A stretch of 64,000 bases of DNA from CAYSTL01 sp964516805 (GCA_964516805.1 CAZEXI010000002.1:9344-73343); one strand, 5' to 3'; positions 26,633 through 36,134 are shown, counted from the first letter of the stretch. Numbers and translations: made by a program. The notes: generated from the letters alone by a model not told the origin.

Positions 26633-27181
26633 ATGGATGACTTAGTTATAGAAAACGTGGTAGCTTCCTCATCGATGGAAAAAAAGTTAGACCTATGGGA
26701 AATAGCAGAAGCACTAGAAGACTCACAATATGATCCAGATGATTTTCCTGGACTTATATATCGATTCGAAGACCCAAAGACAGCGATCTTATTGTTTGAA
26801 AGTGGAAAAGTAGTGTGCACTGGAGGCAAGACCGTAAAAGAAGCTGAAAAAAGCGTCAATAAAATGAAAGAATTGTTAAACAAAAACGACATCGAAACCG
26901 CTGACTCAGTTAATACAACAGTACAGAACATAGTGGCTTCATATGAGCTTGGCACAAATCTCAATCTAAGTTCAGTCGCTATTACACTCGGTTTAGAGAG
27001 AGTTGAATACGAACCTGAACAGTTCCCGGGGCTTGTTTACAGAGTGCCTGATTCAGAAGTAGTACTGCTCGTATTCGGTTCAGGCAGGATGGTTTGTACT
27101 GGAGGTAAAAACGAGGAAAATCTCGTAGAAGGTGTCAAACACATAGAAAAAGAACTGAAAGGAGCAGCTTTGATGACATAA
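26633..27181 (+). CDS. tbp: TATA-box binding protein
   Basis: The general transcription factor that bends promoter DNA and recruits TFB. The 182-residue protein is two direct repeats of the TBP fold; equivalent segments are FPGLIYRFEDPKTAILLFESG with VVCTGGKT in the first, and FPGLVYRVPDSEVVLLVFGSG with MVCTGGKN in the second, with the intercalating phenylalanines kept. Size matches archaeal TBP. There is no long acidic tail beyond the second repeat. A T-rich terminator follows. Confidence 0.97.
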   Translation: MDDLVIENVVASSSMEKKLDLWEIAEALEDSQYDPDDFPGLIYRFEDPKTAILLFESGKVVCTGGKTVKEAEKSVNKMKELLNKNDIETADSVNTTVQNIVASYELGTNLNLSSVAITLGLERVEYEPEQFPGLVYRVPDSEVVLLVFGSGRMVCTGGKNEENLVEGVKHIEKELKGAALMT

Positions 27182-27187
27182 TTCCTG

Positions 27188-27207
27188 TTTTTTTCTTTTT
27201 TTATTTT
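27188..27207 (+). terminator. T-rich terminator after tbp
   Basis: A run of three T-tracts broken by single C and A residues directly after the stop codon, typical of archaeal termination. Confidence 0.6.
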
Positions 27208-27260
27208 AAAACCTAAACCATCAGTAAAAAATAAATCAAATCTTTTCATAGGTTTAGATA

Positions 27261-28298
27261 ATGGATTTCAGGAAACTAGTTAAAAGAACGTATAAAGGTG
27301 TTATTGCTATAGTAGTTCTGGCACTTTTAGCAGGTGTTCTGTTTTTCTATATTGAAAAAGGACATCAGGATGTGTCTTTTTTTGACAGTATTTATTGGGC
27401 TGTAGTTACTATGACAACTGTTGGTTACGGTGATTTTTCACCTATTACTCCAGCAGGGAAAGTAGTTTTCATATTTTTAGGAACAGCGGGAGTCGTTCTT
27501 TGGGGATTCCTAGCAAGTGTAGTAGTTTCCCTTGTAGTAGAATCTAACCTTTCTGGGGTGTTTGGATTGAATGAATGTAAATTTGAAGATCATTTTGTGA
27601 TATGTGGATGGACAGCTATTGGAGAGATCGCACTAGAAGAACTTTTGATGGATGATAATCAGATATCAGTGATCACCGATAACAAAGACGATGTGACCTC
27701 TATAAAAAGAAAAGGTAACCGAAAAAACCTATTTCCAATTTATGGCGATCCATCTAAGACAGAAATATTAGAGCAAGCTGGAGTTAATAAAGCATCAGTA
27801 GTAATTTTATGTATGGAAGATGATAGCCAAAACTTGATCACAGCTTTGCATATAAAGGATAAAAATCCATCAGCTAGACTGATAGTCAAAACCAACAGGA
27901 ATGAACTCAAAGAAACGATGGAGATAGCTGGAGTAACATTCGTGACTACACCGTATGAATTATCAGGTAGACTAGTAGCTAGCGCAGCTTTCGAACCAGA
28001 CGTAGCTAACTTTGTGGATGATATAACAACTGCAACAGATAAAGGCGGTTATGATCTTAGAGAATATATAATCGATAAAAGGGCTAAAGTAAATAAGATC
28101 GCTAGAGAGCTTAAAAAGAAGACTAATACAACTTTATTAGCGGTCGCAAAGCCAAACGATGAAGATGACAAATGGGACCTTCATCCAAATCCAGAGCACG
28201 AGATGATCGTACATCCTGGTGACTCGATAGTTTTACTCGGTAATAACGAGGAGTTTGAATCTGTAGAAGAACTTTTAGGAAAAAGTCACGGGAGATAA
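27261..28298 (+). CDS. Potassium channel with RCK (TrkA-N/TrkA-C) domain
   Basis: A 345-residue ligand-gated channel of the MthK layout. One transmembrane helix (about 14-32), a pore loop with selectivity filter TTVGYGD at residues 52-58, a second helix (about 70-92), then a TrkA-N Rossmann domain (HFVICGWTAIGEIALEEL, though the usual G-x-G-x2-G is altered to GWTAIG) and a TrkA-C domain ending in HPGDSIVLLGN. It would pass K+ and be gated by Ca2+ or a nucleotide. The tetramer assembles in the plasma membrane. Confidence 0.93.
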   Translation: MDFRKLVKRTYKGVIAIVVLALLAGVLFFYIEKGHQDVSFFDSIYWAVVTMTTVGYGDFSPITPAGKVVFIFLGTAGVVLWGFLASVVVSLVVESNLSGVFGLNECKFEDHFVICGWTAIGEIALEELLMDDNQISVITDNKDDVTSIKRKGNRKNLFPIYGDPSKTEILEQAGVNKASVVILCMEDDSQNLITALHIKDKNPSARLIVKTNRNELKETMEIAGVTFVTTPYELSGRLVASAAFEPDVANFVDDITTATDKGGYDLREYIIDKRAKVNKIARELKKKTNTTLLAVAKPNDEDDKWDLHPNPEHEMIVHPGDSIVLLGNNEEFESVEELLGKSHGR

Positions 28299-28339
28299 TA
28301 GTTAAATAACCTCATGTAATTAATCCGACAAGGGTAATT

Positions 28340-29533
28340 ATGGCAGAGTACGAAGATAGAGAAAGATTCATACCATTGAACACTTCCGATATCATCGAAG
28401 AACTTTCTAAAGAACTTAATACTGAAAAAGGAGAGCAATTCAAAGATTTTTCTCTTTTAGTAGAGAATATAATACACCATGAATTTCAATCTGATATCGA
28501 AGAATTGGAAGAACTTTATTTTCCTTTCGATCCAGATACTGACAAAAAAAAGATCAATAGTATCTCCATGGAAGAAAGAAAAAATATTGAGAATAATTTT
28601 TACGAGAAAATGACAAAGTTGCTAGACAAAGCTAATTTTAATAAAATGGATGATCAAGAAATCGATTATGCATTAAAAGAAGATTCTGAAATAGCTGTTA
28701 ATGTTGAGGTCGACATGGATGATTTCGATAAGATCTTACTATTCAAAAGGGGTAAAACCAAAACAAAAGAAAAAGTACCTAAATATTTCCTAATATTAAA
28801 AAAATTCTTTAAAAAGGAGATTGAACTTGACATTTATAATAGGATCGTTATGATAATTAAATTTGATGAATCGTATGATCCTGATGAAAACACATTGAAG
28901 AAAGATATAAAGAAAGACAAGATTCATTTAAAATCCTTCAAAAATGTTCCAAAAAAAGACATAGAGATGATATTACCTAATCCAAAAGTAAAGATGGCTT
29001 TATTGGATAAATTGAAGATCATTGTACCAGCACTTTTAGGCATCGGTGCTGGAGCTTCGAAATTCTTAAATGTGCTTTCGGGTGAAACTGGCACCGTTGT
29101 GACTATATCTGTCATAGCTGCTCTGGTAGGTTACATGATCAAAAGTTATGTTAGTTATAAAAATACCATACTCGATTATATAACAAATCTTACTTCAGGT
29201 CTATACTTTAAAAATCTAGGTAACAATGAAAGTATCATGCATTATATAGGCAATGAAGCAGAAGAAGAAGAGACAAAAGAAACAATTTTGGGATACTATT
29301 TCATATTAAATAACGAAGGTATATCTACCAAAGAACTTGACAATAAAATAGAGGACTGGTTTGAAAAAAGAAATATCTATATCGACTTAGAAATAGACGA
29401 TTCTATTAGAAAGCTGAAGGAATTAAATCTTATAGAAGAAAAGAGTGATGGTGGTTGGAAAGCAGTCAGTCTAGAAGAAGCTCTAACTCGTCTCGACAAA
29501 ATCTGGGACAATTATTACAGCTACAACTCCTAG
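28340..29533 (+). CDS. DUF3754-like membrane-associated protein
   Basis: A 397-residue protein with an acidic N-terminal region, a mixed domain (about 115-215), two close transmembrane segments (about 226-246 and 251-268) and a C-terminal winged-helix-like region (about 290-370). The opening RERFIPLNTSDII and the pre-membrane segment SFKNVPKKDIEMILPNPKV recall DUF3754, the family of human TMEM143, whose function is unknown. It follows the potassium channel by 41 bases on the same strand. The end overlaps the next convergent gene by 4 bases. Confidence 0.6.
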   Translation: MAEYEDRERFIPLNTSDIIEELSKELNTEKGEQFKDFSLLVENIIHHEFQSDIEELEELYFPFDPDTDKKKINSISMEERKNIENNFYEKMTKLLDKANFNKMDDQEIDYALKEDSEIAVNVEVDMDDFDKILLFKRGKTKTKEKVPKYFLILKKFFKKEIELDIYNRIVMIIKFDESYDPDENTLKKDIKKDKIHLKSFKNVPKKDIEMILPNPKVKMALLDKLKIIVPALLGIGAGASKFLNVLSGETGTVVTISVIAALVGYMIKSYVSYKNTILDYITNLTSGLYFKNLGNNESIMHYIGNEAEEEETKETILGYYFILNNEGISTKELDNKIEDWFEKRNIYIDLEIDDSIRKLKELNLIEEKSDGGWKAVSLEEALTRLDKIWDNYYSYNS

Positions 29534-30018
29534 AGATATCCATAATCATGCAGAATCTCTGCAGTCCACTTAGCTGATCTTTTTACTACTTCTGGGCATA
29601 CTTTCTCTGGACCCTTAGATTCTGCAAAACATTCTACTTCGTCTTCATCCCAGAAATCAAAACTTCTCCCTATTTTTTCTTCTTGAATATCACAGCAGTC
29701 TATAGAACCGTATTCTTCTTCGAATCTGCGAACTATTTCTTTACACATATCTCTGCAGTCATCTGGGGTAGGTTCATTGTAATCATCATACTCTCTCCCA
29801 CTCAAGTAGCTGATCACCATTACAGCTCCATTCAATGCACCACAGGAATTACCTGATAGACCAACTCCTCCGTACAATCCACAAGAAGATCTGAATACAT
29901 CTTCGCTTGGAAATCCATAAGTTTCTAAAAAAGCACCGCAAACTCCTTGAGCACAATTACCATATTTCATTTCATTTTCGTATGCTGATTTTTCTAATTC
30001 TGATAATTTCTTGACCAT
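29530..30018 (-). CDS. C_GCAxxG_C_C family redox protein
   Basis: A 162-residue cysteine-rich protein. It shows the family signature as GNCAQGVCGAF, SSCGLYGGVGLSGNSCGALNG and a later DCRDMCKEIV plus paired cysteines (DCCDI) and a terminal VCPEVV. Such proteins are predicted to bind metal or undertake thiol-redox chemistry and occur widely in anaerobes, sometimes as fusions with redox enzymes. No transmembrane segment. It converges with the DUF3754-like gene (4-base overlap). Confidence 0.88.
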   Translation of the reverse strand: MVKKLSELEKSAYENEMKYGNCAQGVCGAFLETYGFPSEDVFRSSCGLYGGVGLSGNSCGALNGAVMVISYLSGREYDDYNEPTPDDCRDMCKEIVRRFEEEYGSIDCCDIQEEKIGRSFDFWDEDEVECFAESKGPEKVCPEVVKRSAKWTAEILHDYGYL

Positions 30019-30044
30019 AATGATTTAAGATTACATCTAAGTTT

Positions 30045-30311
30045 TTAAGGTTTTTTAGACCTCGATATTTGATTTGAAATGTCCTTGATGATCAAAACTA
30101 CTCCAGCTAGTACTAAAGCTCCACCGAAAAATTTCCCACTCTGGTTTATCAGATCATAAGTGTATTCTGATTCTTCAGTATTCTCTTCAGATATAGATGA
30201 TATAAAAATAAATGATAACAATATAAATATGCCAAAAATCAACAAAGTGATACCTATCTTAGTATTTTCATCCAAATCGGTAATATATTTCTTCTGGTTC
30301 AATTTAAACAT
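30045..30311 (-). CDS. Small two-helix membrane protein, unknown function
   Basis: An 88-residue protein with hydrophobic segments at about 20-42 and 60-78 and basic ends. It lies 26 bases before the C_GCAxxG_C_C gene on the same strand and may share its transcript. No family recognised. Confidence 0.6.
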   Translation of the reverse strand: MFKLNQKKYITDLDENTKIGITLLIFGIFILLSFIFISSISEENTEESEYTYDLINQSGKFFGGALVLAGVVLIIKDISNQISRSKKP

Positions 30312-30432
30312 CTCAGCTTAATAATACTGATTGCTCCCTAAATCTCTTTTCCATCAAGAATACAGTTATATTATAATAAGGAAAAATATCTATAATACTT
30401 ATCAATGGTCACGATAAGATAGGTGTTTAAAG

Positions 30433-31605
30433 ATGAAGAAATCTTTCTGGTTGCTCACTTCATTTGCCCTAGTATCATCTGTTGGGTCCAGCATGGTCAT
30501 GCCATACATACCTATCTATGGTAAAGAGATAGGTATGAGCGTGGCTTTAGCAGGTATTCTCGTTTTCGTTTTTTACGGAATGGACACACTAGCTAGGATA
30601 CCTATAGGTTCTCTATCAGGTTTGATCGGTTATCATAGGGTAGTTCTTGGAGGAGGTATTTCTTTATTTGCTGCATCTATATTGTATAATATTTCAGATC
30701 CGTATCCTAAATTATTATTTCTAGCACAGCTATTTTTCGGTGTCGGTTTTTCAATGACCTGGGTGACTATACCTTCCTATATCACTCTTAAAAAGCAGTC
30801 GTTATCTATTTATTCTTTCTTTGTAGGTGTAGGATGGTTCCTAGGGCCACCTTTGGGCGGTTATATTAAAGATTCTATCGGTATGGGTTCGCTTTTTATA
30901 GGTTTCTTCATCCATGCTGTTATATTGATCTTAATTGCAGTGTTATTCTACTTTGTCCATCGACCAAACTTTGATTATGGGAAAAAAATAGACAATTTTA
31001 GTACAGAAGTAGCTAATTCATTCATACAAGGCGTTAAAATCGCCATGAAAGGTGGAAGAGTAGTGATCGCATTCGCTGTTTCATTCATAATGTTCATGGC
31101 TTTCTCCATGGCATATTCCTTAGTTCCCTTGTATTTTGAAGCAGTTGGATTGATAAGCTTTCAGATAGGGATCTTACAATCATTTCGTCAAGGTTCTTCC
31201 ACAATTGTGAGATTAGGTCTGAAAAAAATACTGAGTATAGCTGATGATGTGACAGTTTTAACTGTAGGGATGTTTGGTACTGGTCTGTCTATAATCCTGA
31301 TATCGATGATAGAATCACAGATTTGGTTGACAGTATTTTCAGTCATGTGGGGGTTATCTGCAGGCATGTACTTTCCTATAGTGATAGATTTGATAGCCAA
31401 AGGGACTGATGAAAAAGAGAGAGGTATCGCTCTAGGTGTAAGAGGTACTATAGGAACTATGGGTTCAGCTATCGGAGTACTTCTATTCTCAGGTCTCGCT
31501 GATACATTCAGTGTTCATTTTTCATTGACTTTAGTAGGAACCTTCGTATTTGGATTTGGATTATTTGTCTGGATCATGTGGAATTATTATATGAAAAAAG
31601 ATTAG
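30433..31605 (+). CDS. Major facilitator superfamily transporter
   Basis: A 390-residue membrane protein with 12 predicted helices in two halves, typical of an MFS exporter. The first half has MVMPYIPIYGKEIGMS and the second-loop motif DTLARIPIGSLSG (a variant of motif A), and the second half has EKERGIALGVRGTIGTMGSAIG. Substrate unknown; similar proteins are drug or sugar exporters. The ATG follows an AGGTG ribosome binding site and an AT-rich promoter. Confidence 0.88.
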   Translation: MKKSFWLLTSFALVSSVGSSMVMPYIPIYGKEIGMSVALAGILVFVFYGMDTLARIPIGSLSGLIGYHRVVLGGGISLFAASILYNISDPYPKLLFLAQLFFGVGFSMTWVTIPSYITLKKQSLSIYSFFVGVGWFLGPPLGGYIKDSIGMGSLFIGFFIHAVILILIAVLFYFVHRPNFDYGKKIDNFSTEVANSFIQGVKIAMKGGRVVIAFAVSFIMFMAFSMAYSLVPLYFEAVGLISFQIGILQSFRQGSSTIVRLGLKKILSIADDVTVLTVGMFGTGLSIILISMIESQIWLTVFSVMWGLSAGMYFPIVIDLIAKGTDEKERGIALGVRGTIGTMGSAIGVLLFSGLADTFSVHFSLTLVGTFVFGFGLFVWIMWNYYMKKD

Positions 31606-31629
31606 TTTTAGCTGGTTATAAATAAAGGA

Positions 31630-32145
31630 TCATCCGTACATCGGATACTTGTTTCTGAACTTCTTTCTCAGCTTTTTCTTCAGTTCCTTATCAATTTTTT
31701 TATGGTCATCAAATGATTTCTTGAAGGGATTACCTCTATTATACGGTCCTACCATCACCAGTTCCTTTTTATTTATGTTATCAGGTGAAGAAGGTTGTTC
31801 TTTCATCTTTTTACCTATAATTTTCTTTGTTATCTTTTTCTTCTCCTCATCTTCAGATTCGGAAACTGCATACATGAAGTTCTCAAGCTCGTCCTCTGTA
31901 AATCTGCGGAAACCAAAACTAGGAAGGTCCTCTTCCAGCTGATCCTCATCTATGTTGATCTTAGTTCCAGTTCCCAAAGGATTCTGAGTGTAGATCGAAT
32001 CCATCTTGATAAAATACCCTTTATCATCATGTAAGATGTAGATATTGTAGAATTCACCAGATTTATCAGTCCAAAACGTCCAACCTTCCGGATTTTCCTT
32101 GTAATCTTCTAGAAAGTTCTGCATCACTTTTTTTATGTCTTTCAT
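31630..32145 (-). CDS. Hypothetical hydrophilic protein
   Basis: A 171-residue soluble protein. Residues 1-95 look like an alpha/beta domain (EGWTFWTDKSGEFYNIYIL and the strand GYFIKMDSIY), and the second half is charged and basic, ending LRKKFRNKYPMYG. No family recognised. It is a single gene, convergent with the MFS gene and divergent from the lipid-kinase-like gene. Confidence 0.65.
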   Translation of the reverse strand: MKDIKKVMQNFLEDYKENPEGWTFWTDKSGEFYNIYILHDDKGYFIKMDSIYTQNPLGTGTKINIDEDQLEEDLPSFGFRRFTEDELENFMYAVSESEDEEKKKITKKIIGKKMKEQPSSPDNINKKELVMVGPYNRGNPFKKSFDDHKKIDKELKKKLRKKFRNKYPMYG

Positions 32146-32238
32146 ACTGGTCCATAATCAGAATGATGTGTGATTTAAATCTTATCGTTTTGTTAACTCT
32201 ACCGAAACAATAAATATATCCTCCCAATAAAAATATCG

Positions 32239-32925
32239 ATGATTGACAAAATTTTAAATGTTCAGATATTCTGGGTTCTTGTCATATCAATCTATGCTGT
32301 AATCATAACAATATTCACTAAAATAACGTATGAATTCATGATTAAAAGACAGGTAAAGAAAACCGTTGCTGTATATTATAACAGGAAGATAGTCCATATT
32401 ATTGGAGGAGGAGTACCACTATTGATGGTACCATTCGTTTTTGATTCGCCGATTTATCCGCTGATAACCGGTCTGATATTAGCAACTTTTACTTACATAC
32501 CTTTCAAAAAAGGTGAAATCTTATATTGGGTCCAGACAGAGGAAAACATGAACGATGTTAAATTCTGTTTGATGTGGGGATTGATAGTGTTCCTGCTTTG
32601 GTACATCATGGGTAGTCCATGGATAGCTATAATACCACCTGCTTTCATGGCTTTTGGTGATGCTGTAACAGGCCTTGGTAGGAATTTCTTTTTTCAGAAA
32701 AGGACGAAACATCCACTTGGTAACGTGTTCATGCTGATAGTTAGTTTACCTATAGGTTATTTCTTTGCAGGAATAGAAGGGATCGCTATATGGGGGGTTA
32801 TAGCGGCACTGGTAGCAACCTTTGTAGAGAGATACGAATTTGGGCCTATCGATGATAATATATTGATCACCGTATTCGCTTCTATCATTTTGCTGATCGG
32901 AAATTACGTTGGACCTATTGTATGA
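32239..32925 (+). CDS. CTP-dependent polyprenol/diacylglycerol kinase-like membrane protein
   Basis: A 228-residue membrane protein with seven or eight helices. The motif YYNRKIVHIIGGG near residue 50 and AFGDAVTGLGRNFF near 135 match the dolichol kinase/phytol kinase/DGK1 group, in which G-D-A binds metal-CTP. It would phosphorylate a lipid alcohol from CTP, perhaps an isoprenoid of archaeal lipid or glycosylation pathways. The start is an ATG with a TATA-like box about 25 bases before, so it is probably leaderless. Confidence 0.75.
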   Translation: MIDKILNVQIFWVLVISIYAVIITIFTKITYEFMIKRQVKKTVAVYYNRKIVHIIGGGVPLLMVPFVFDSPIYPLITGLILATFTYIPFKKGEILYWVQTEENMNDVKFCLMWGLIVFLLWYIMGSPWIAIIPPAFMAFGDAVTGLGRNFFFQKRTKHPLGNVFMLIVSLPIGYFFAGIEGIAIWGVIAALVATFVERYEFGPIDDNILITVFASIILLIGNYVGPIV

Positions 32926-32988
32926 ATTTATCAGAAATCGTAACACAGCAAATTTTATTATACCCATCTTGTTACGATTTATGGTATC

Positions 32989-34167
32989 ATGAACATCGAT
33001 AGTATAAGAAAGGATTTTCCATTGATAGACGATTACACTTATTTTGACAATGCATGCATGACCATAAAGCCCTATCCTGTCATAGAAGCTACAACTGAAT
33101 ACTATGAATCTTATCCTGTCTGCGGTGGTGGACGTGTTCCTAATGTTCTTACTAATAAAGTCGACGATAAGATCAGAAGAGGAAGAGAATCTGTAAAAAA
33201 ATTGATAAACGCAGATTCGACTGAAGAACTGGTTTTTACCAAAAATACTACAGAAGGAATAAACCTGGTTTCAAGAGGATTGGATCTGAAGAAAGGAGAT
33301 GTTGTTTTATCTACGAATAAAGAACACAACAGCAATCTTGCACCCTGGATCAAACTTAAGGAAGAAGTTGGGATCGAATATGAGCAGATCCCTTTCAAAG
33401 AAAATGGTGAATTGGATTTAGAACTATTGAAAGAGAAGATGAATGAAGAAGTTAAATTGGTCTCCATGGTCCATACCAGCAATGTTGATGGTACTACTAT
33501 CCCTGCATCTGAAGTTGCAGATATAGCACACGACTATGATGCACTGTTCATGCTGGATGGGGCACAGAGTGTTCCACATAGACCTTTCGATGTTAAAGAG
33601 GAAGATATCGATATACTCAATTTTTCAATACATAAGATGCTTGGACCCACTGGAGTAGGGGTCCTTTATGCTTCAGAAGATATCTTGGAAGAGCTATCAC
33701 CACTGGCTGTTGGTGGAGGAAGTGTAGTTGAATCTACTTATAAGGATATTGATCTTCACGATATACCTCAAAAATTCGAATGTGGTCTTCAGAACTATTC
33801 TGGTTTGTGTGGTGTAGAAGAAGCTGTGAATTACCTGATGGATATCGGGCTGGAAAATATAGAGAAGCATGAAAAGAAGTTGAACAAATACGTTACTGAA
33901 AGGTTGAAAGGCAAAGTCAATATCATAGGACCAGAGGACCCAAAAAAGAGATCAGGTATATTCAACTTCTATATGGAGGATATGAGTGCTGAAGATATAT
34001 CTAAACAACTTGAAAAGAACAATATCATCACTAGATTCGGAAGAAACTGTGCTTACTCATGGTACAATTCAGAGGGTATAAAAGAAGGTGTTAGGGCCTC
34101 TTTCTATATCTATAATTCGATGGAAGAAGTCGAGAAGTTTGTTGATGTGATGGAAGAGATAGTTTGA
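32989..34167 (+). CDS. Cysteine desulfurase-like class V aminotransferase
   Basis: A 392-residue PLP enzyme. PLP-binding residues are visible: the schiff-base lysine in NFSIHKMLGPTGVGVLY, Asp in LDGAQSVPH, and His in STNKEHNSNLAPW. A cysteine in GRNCAYSWYN near the C-terminus aligns with the persulfide-forming cysteine of SufS-type desulfurases. It would release sulfur from cysteine for Fe-S clusters or thio-modification. Next to it, on the opposite strand, are two YeeE/YedE sulfur transporters, which supports a role in sulfur metabolism. Confidence 0.85.
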   Translation: MNIDSIRKDFPLIDDYTYFDNACMTIKPYPVIEATTEYYESYPVCGGGRVPNVLTNKVDDKIRRGRESVKKLINADSTEELVFTKNTTEGINLVSRGLDLKKGDVVLSTNKEHNSNLAPWIKLKEEVGIEYEQIPFKENGELDLELLKEKMNEEVKLVSMVHTSNVDGTTIPASEVADIAHDYDALFMLDGAQSVPHRPFDVKEEDIDILNFSIHKMLGPTGVGVLYASEDILEELSPLAVGGGSVVESTYKDIDLHDIPQKFECGLQNYSGLCGVEEAVNYLMDIGLENIEKHEKKLNKYVTERLKGKVNIIGPEDPKKRSGIFNFYMEDMSAEDISKQLEKNNIITRFGRNCAYSWYNSEGIKEGVRASFYIYNSMEEVEKFVDVMEEIV

Positions 34168-34191
34168 TTCCTTTAATACCTTGTTTAAGAT

Positions 34192-34743
34192 TCAGTAACC
34201 TATAGATTCTAGATAAAACATCACTGCAGAAAGTATGATCACAATTACTGAGACTACAATCCATGGATTGATACCTAACATCTCTGGTATGGTTTTATTT
34301 CCAAGATTCTTTTTGAAGAGAATTTTTCTTATGCTCGTATAATAATGTGCGAATATACCTGCTCCAGTCAATATACCTAATACACCAAATACAGCATGAA
34401 CAGAACCTGAACCTACTGCTCCCACTGAAGTTCCTGGACAATAACCTAGCAGGGCAAAGCCAACTCCAAAAATCAAACCCCCGATTAGGATCGGATATAC
34501 TCTACATGCTTTAGGTTGCAGTTCTATCAATCCCAAAGTTTTCATGGTATAGATCCCCAATGTACCAGTTATTATGGCAGAAAATATTATCTTTAGGACC
34601 GTAAAATCCCTTAGAAGTAGCTGTTCTATGATAACATCAAATTGAGTTGCCCCTCCTTTATGGAGCAGAAAACCAAATACTACACCGATAAGAAAACCGA
34701 TGAACAACTGTAATTTTTTCTTTTTATGTAATCTATCGAACAT
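34192..34743 (-). CDS. YeeE/YedE family half-transporter (second half)
   Basis: A 183-residue membrane protein of the sulfur/thiosulfate transporter family YeeE/YedE with about five helices. The motif GYCPGTSVGAVGSG includes the cysteine proposed to relay thiosulfate in TsuA. It directly follows its partner at 34744-35268 with no gap between stop and start, so the two halves must be made together. In many bacteria these are fused in a single 350-residue chain. Confidence 0.87.
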   Translation of the reverse strand: MFDRLHKKKKLQLFIGFLIGVVFGFLLHKGGATQFDVIIEQLLLRDFTVLKIIFSAIITGTLGIYTMKTLGLIELQPKACRVYPILIGGLIFGVGFALLGYCPGTSVGAVGSGSVHAVFGVLGILTGAGIFAHYYTSIRKILFKKNLGNKTIPEMLGINPWIVVSVIVIILSAVMFYLESIGY

Positions 34744-35268
34744 TCAGATACCCCCCATGAATGAGTAAAGAAAGAATGCTGTAGCTATTCCACCTATGAA
34801 GAAAAATATGAATGCTAACCAGCTTCCTACAGCCATCTGGATAGTACCGCTTATCCCATGTCCGCTGGTACATCCACCTGCCATCCTAGATCCGAAACCG
34901 ATGAAAATACCGCCTATGAAACCTGTTACGAACCTAAAGATCAACGTGTTCCCGAATGCACTTTCCCAGATACTCGGGATGGTTTCTACATTAAAATTTC
35001 CGGATAGAAGAGAGGAAATAAAAGCTCCAAATAGAACACCCAGTACAAGCATCCACTCCCAATCAATTTTAGGGATGAACTCTTTGTAATATTCTTTCTG
35101 TTCTACTTTCTTACCTCTTACGGCCTTTTCAGTCATACCTGTAGTTCTAGCAAATGCTGTCGAACAGCCTATCGCTTTATCAGAAAAAATAAAACTTAAC
35201 CAAACAAGAACACCTATCCCAATACCTACAATATAAGGAGACCATCTTGCTGAAAGAAACCAATCCAT
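34744..35268 (-). CDS. YeeE/YedE family half-transporter (first half)
   Basis: A 174-residue membrane protein with about four or five helices. It contains GCSTAFARTTGM and AGGCTSGHGISGT, the conserved YeeE/YedE cysteine motifs for thiosulfate or related sulfur uptake. Upstream is its own AT-rich promoter region; the second half follows at once. The divergent neighbour is an ATP10-like thioredoxin-fold protein. Confidence 0.88.
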   Translation of the reverse strand: MDWFLSARWSPYIVGIGIGVLVWLSFIFSDKAIGCSTAFARTTGMTEKAVRGKKVEQKEYYKEFIPKIDWEWMLVLGVLFGAFISSLLSGNFNVETIPSIWESAFGNTLIFRFVTGFIGGIFIGFGSRMAGGCTSGHGISGTIQMAVGSWLAFIFFFIGGIATAFFLYSFMGGI

Positions 35269-35372
35269 ATTCTCACAATTATATGTAATTAACTTATTCT
35301 ATTTTATTATATTGCATCGTTTGACAGGAAAGTATTTACGCTCATAAGAACTAATATAGTAAGGGGATTAAC

Positions 35373-35837
35373 ATGGAGATTGGTGATATATTTCCAAAAT
35401 TAGAGAGCGAAAGTTTATCAGGTAAGAAAGTAAAGGTTCCTGATGATCTTAATGGTGAAGTCAACCTTATAAGTATAGCATTTGTAAGAGAAGCACAGGC
35501 TATGATCGATTCATGGGTGGAACCTTTCCAGGAAATGTGTGAGGGAAAATCAGCATACGAGTTACCTATGATCGATGGATATTTCTGGAAAATATTTTCA
35601 GGCTTCATTGACGAAGGTATGAAAGCAGGGATACCAGAAGATAAACATGATTATGTGATAACATACTACGGAGATACTTCCAAGTTCAGAAAACAGTTAG
35701 GAATAGATGATAGAAATCTAGCATACGTCTACTTATTAAACGAGGATGGAAGGATAGTATGGTCTGGTAAAGGCTTTGCCGATGAAGAAGGATTAGATAA
35801 CATGGCAGAGCATCTTAAAAAAGTATGTTCCGTGTGA
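35373..35837 (+). CDS. Thioredoxin-fold protein similar to ATP10, without CxxC
   Basis: A 154-residue protein of thioredoxin-like fold. The stretch LISIAFVREAQAMIDSWVEPF and the later YGDTSKFRKQLGIDDRNLAYVYLLNEDGR resemble mitochondrial ATP10 and its bacterial relatives rather than true peroxiredoxins. There is no C-x2-C and the only cysteines (near 53 and 152) are not in an active-site position, so no redox catalysis is expected. The start has a TATA-like box 25-30 bases upstream. The role is unknown; it may assemble a membrane complex. Confidence 0.6.
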   Translation: MEIGDIFPKLESESLSGKKVKVPDDLNGEVNLISIAFVREAQAMIDSWVEPFQEMCEGKSAYELPMIDGYFWKIFSGFIDEGMKAGIPEDKHDYVITYYGDTSKFRKQLGIDDRNLAYVYLLNEDGRIVWSGKGFADEEGLDNMAEHLKKVCSV

Positions 35838-35878
35838 AAACCGTAAATGATTTTACTTATAAAGGATATTATAAAATT

Positions 35879-36106
35879 ATGTCAGAGAATGATAATTCAT
35901 CAAATTCAAAACAATGTAATAGATGTGGAGTTCCCATGAAGATATTAAACTTAGAATGGGGTGACGATGAATCAGCTAATGAATTGATAACCATATTAGG
36001 AACATTGATAGATGAAGATGATGTTCCCAAAGAACCCATTGACTACAAATCATTAAACATTGAATACTGCAACAAATGTGATTCTATAGATATTCATATC
36101 GAATAA
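35879..36106 (+). CDS. Small zinc-ribbon protein
   Basis: A 75-residue protein with QCNRCG near the start and YCNKCDS near the end, making a C-x2-C...C-x2-C zinc ribbon with a long acidic insertion. The ATG at 35879 is chosen because a TATA-like box (TTATAAAG, about 35857) lies 22-25 bases before it, which predicts a leaderless transcript; a longer frame from 35825 would overlap the preceding gene. Function unknown. Confidence 0.65.
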   Translation: MSENDNSSNSKQCNRCGVPMKILNLEWGDDESANELITILGTLIDEDDVPKEPIDYKSLNIEYCNKCDSIDIHIE

Positions 36107-36134
36107 GCAAAAACTACTAAAAATTTAAATCTAT

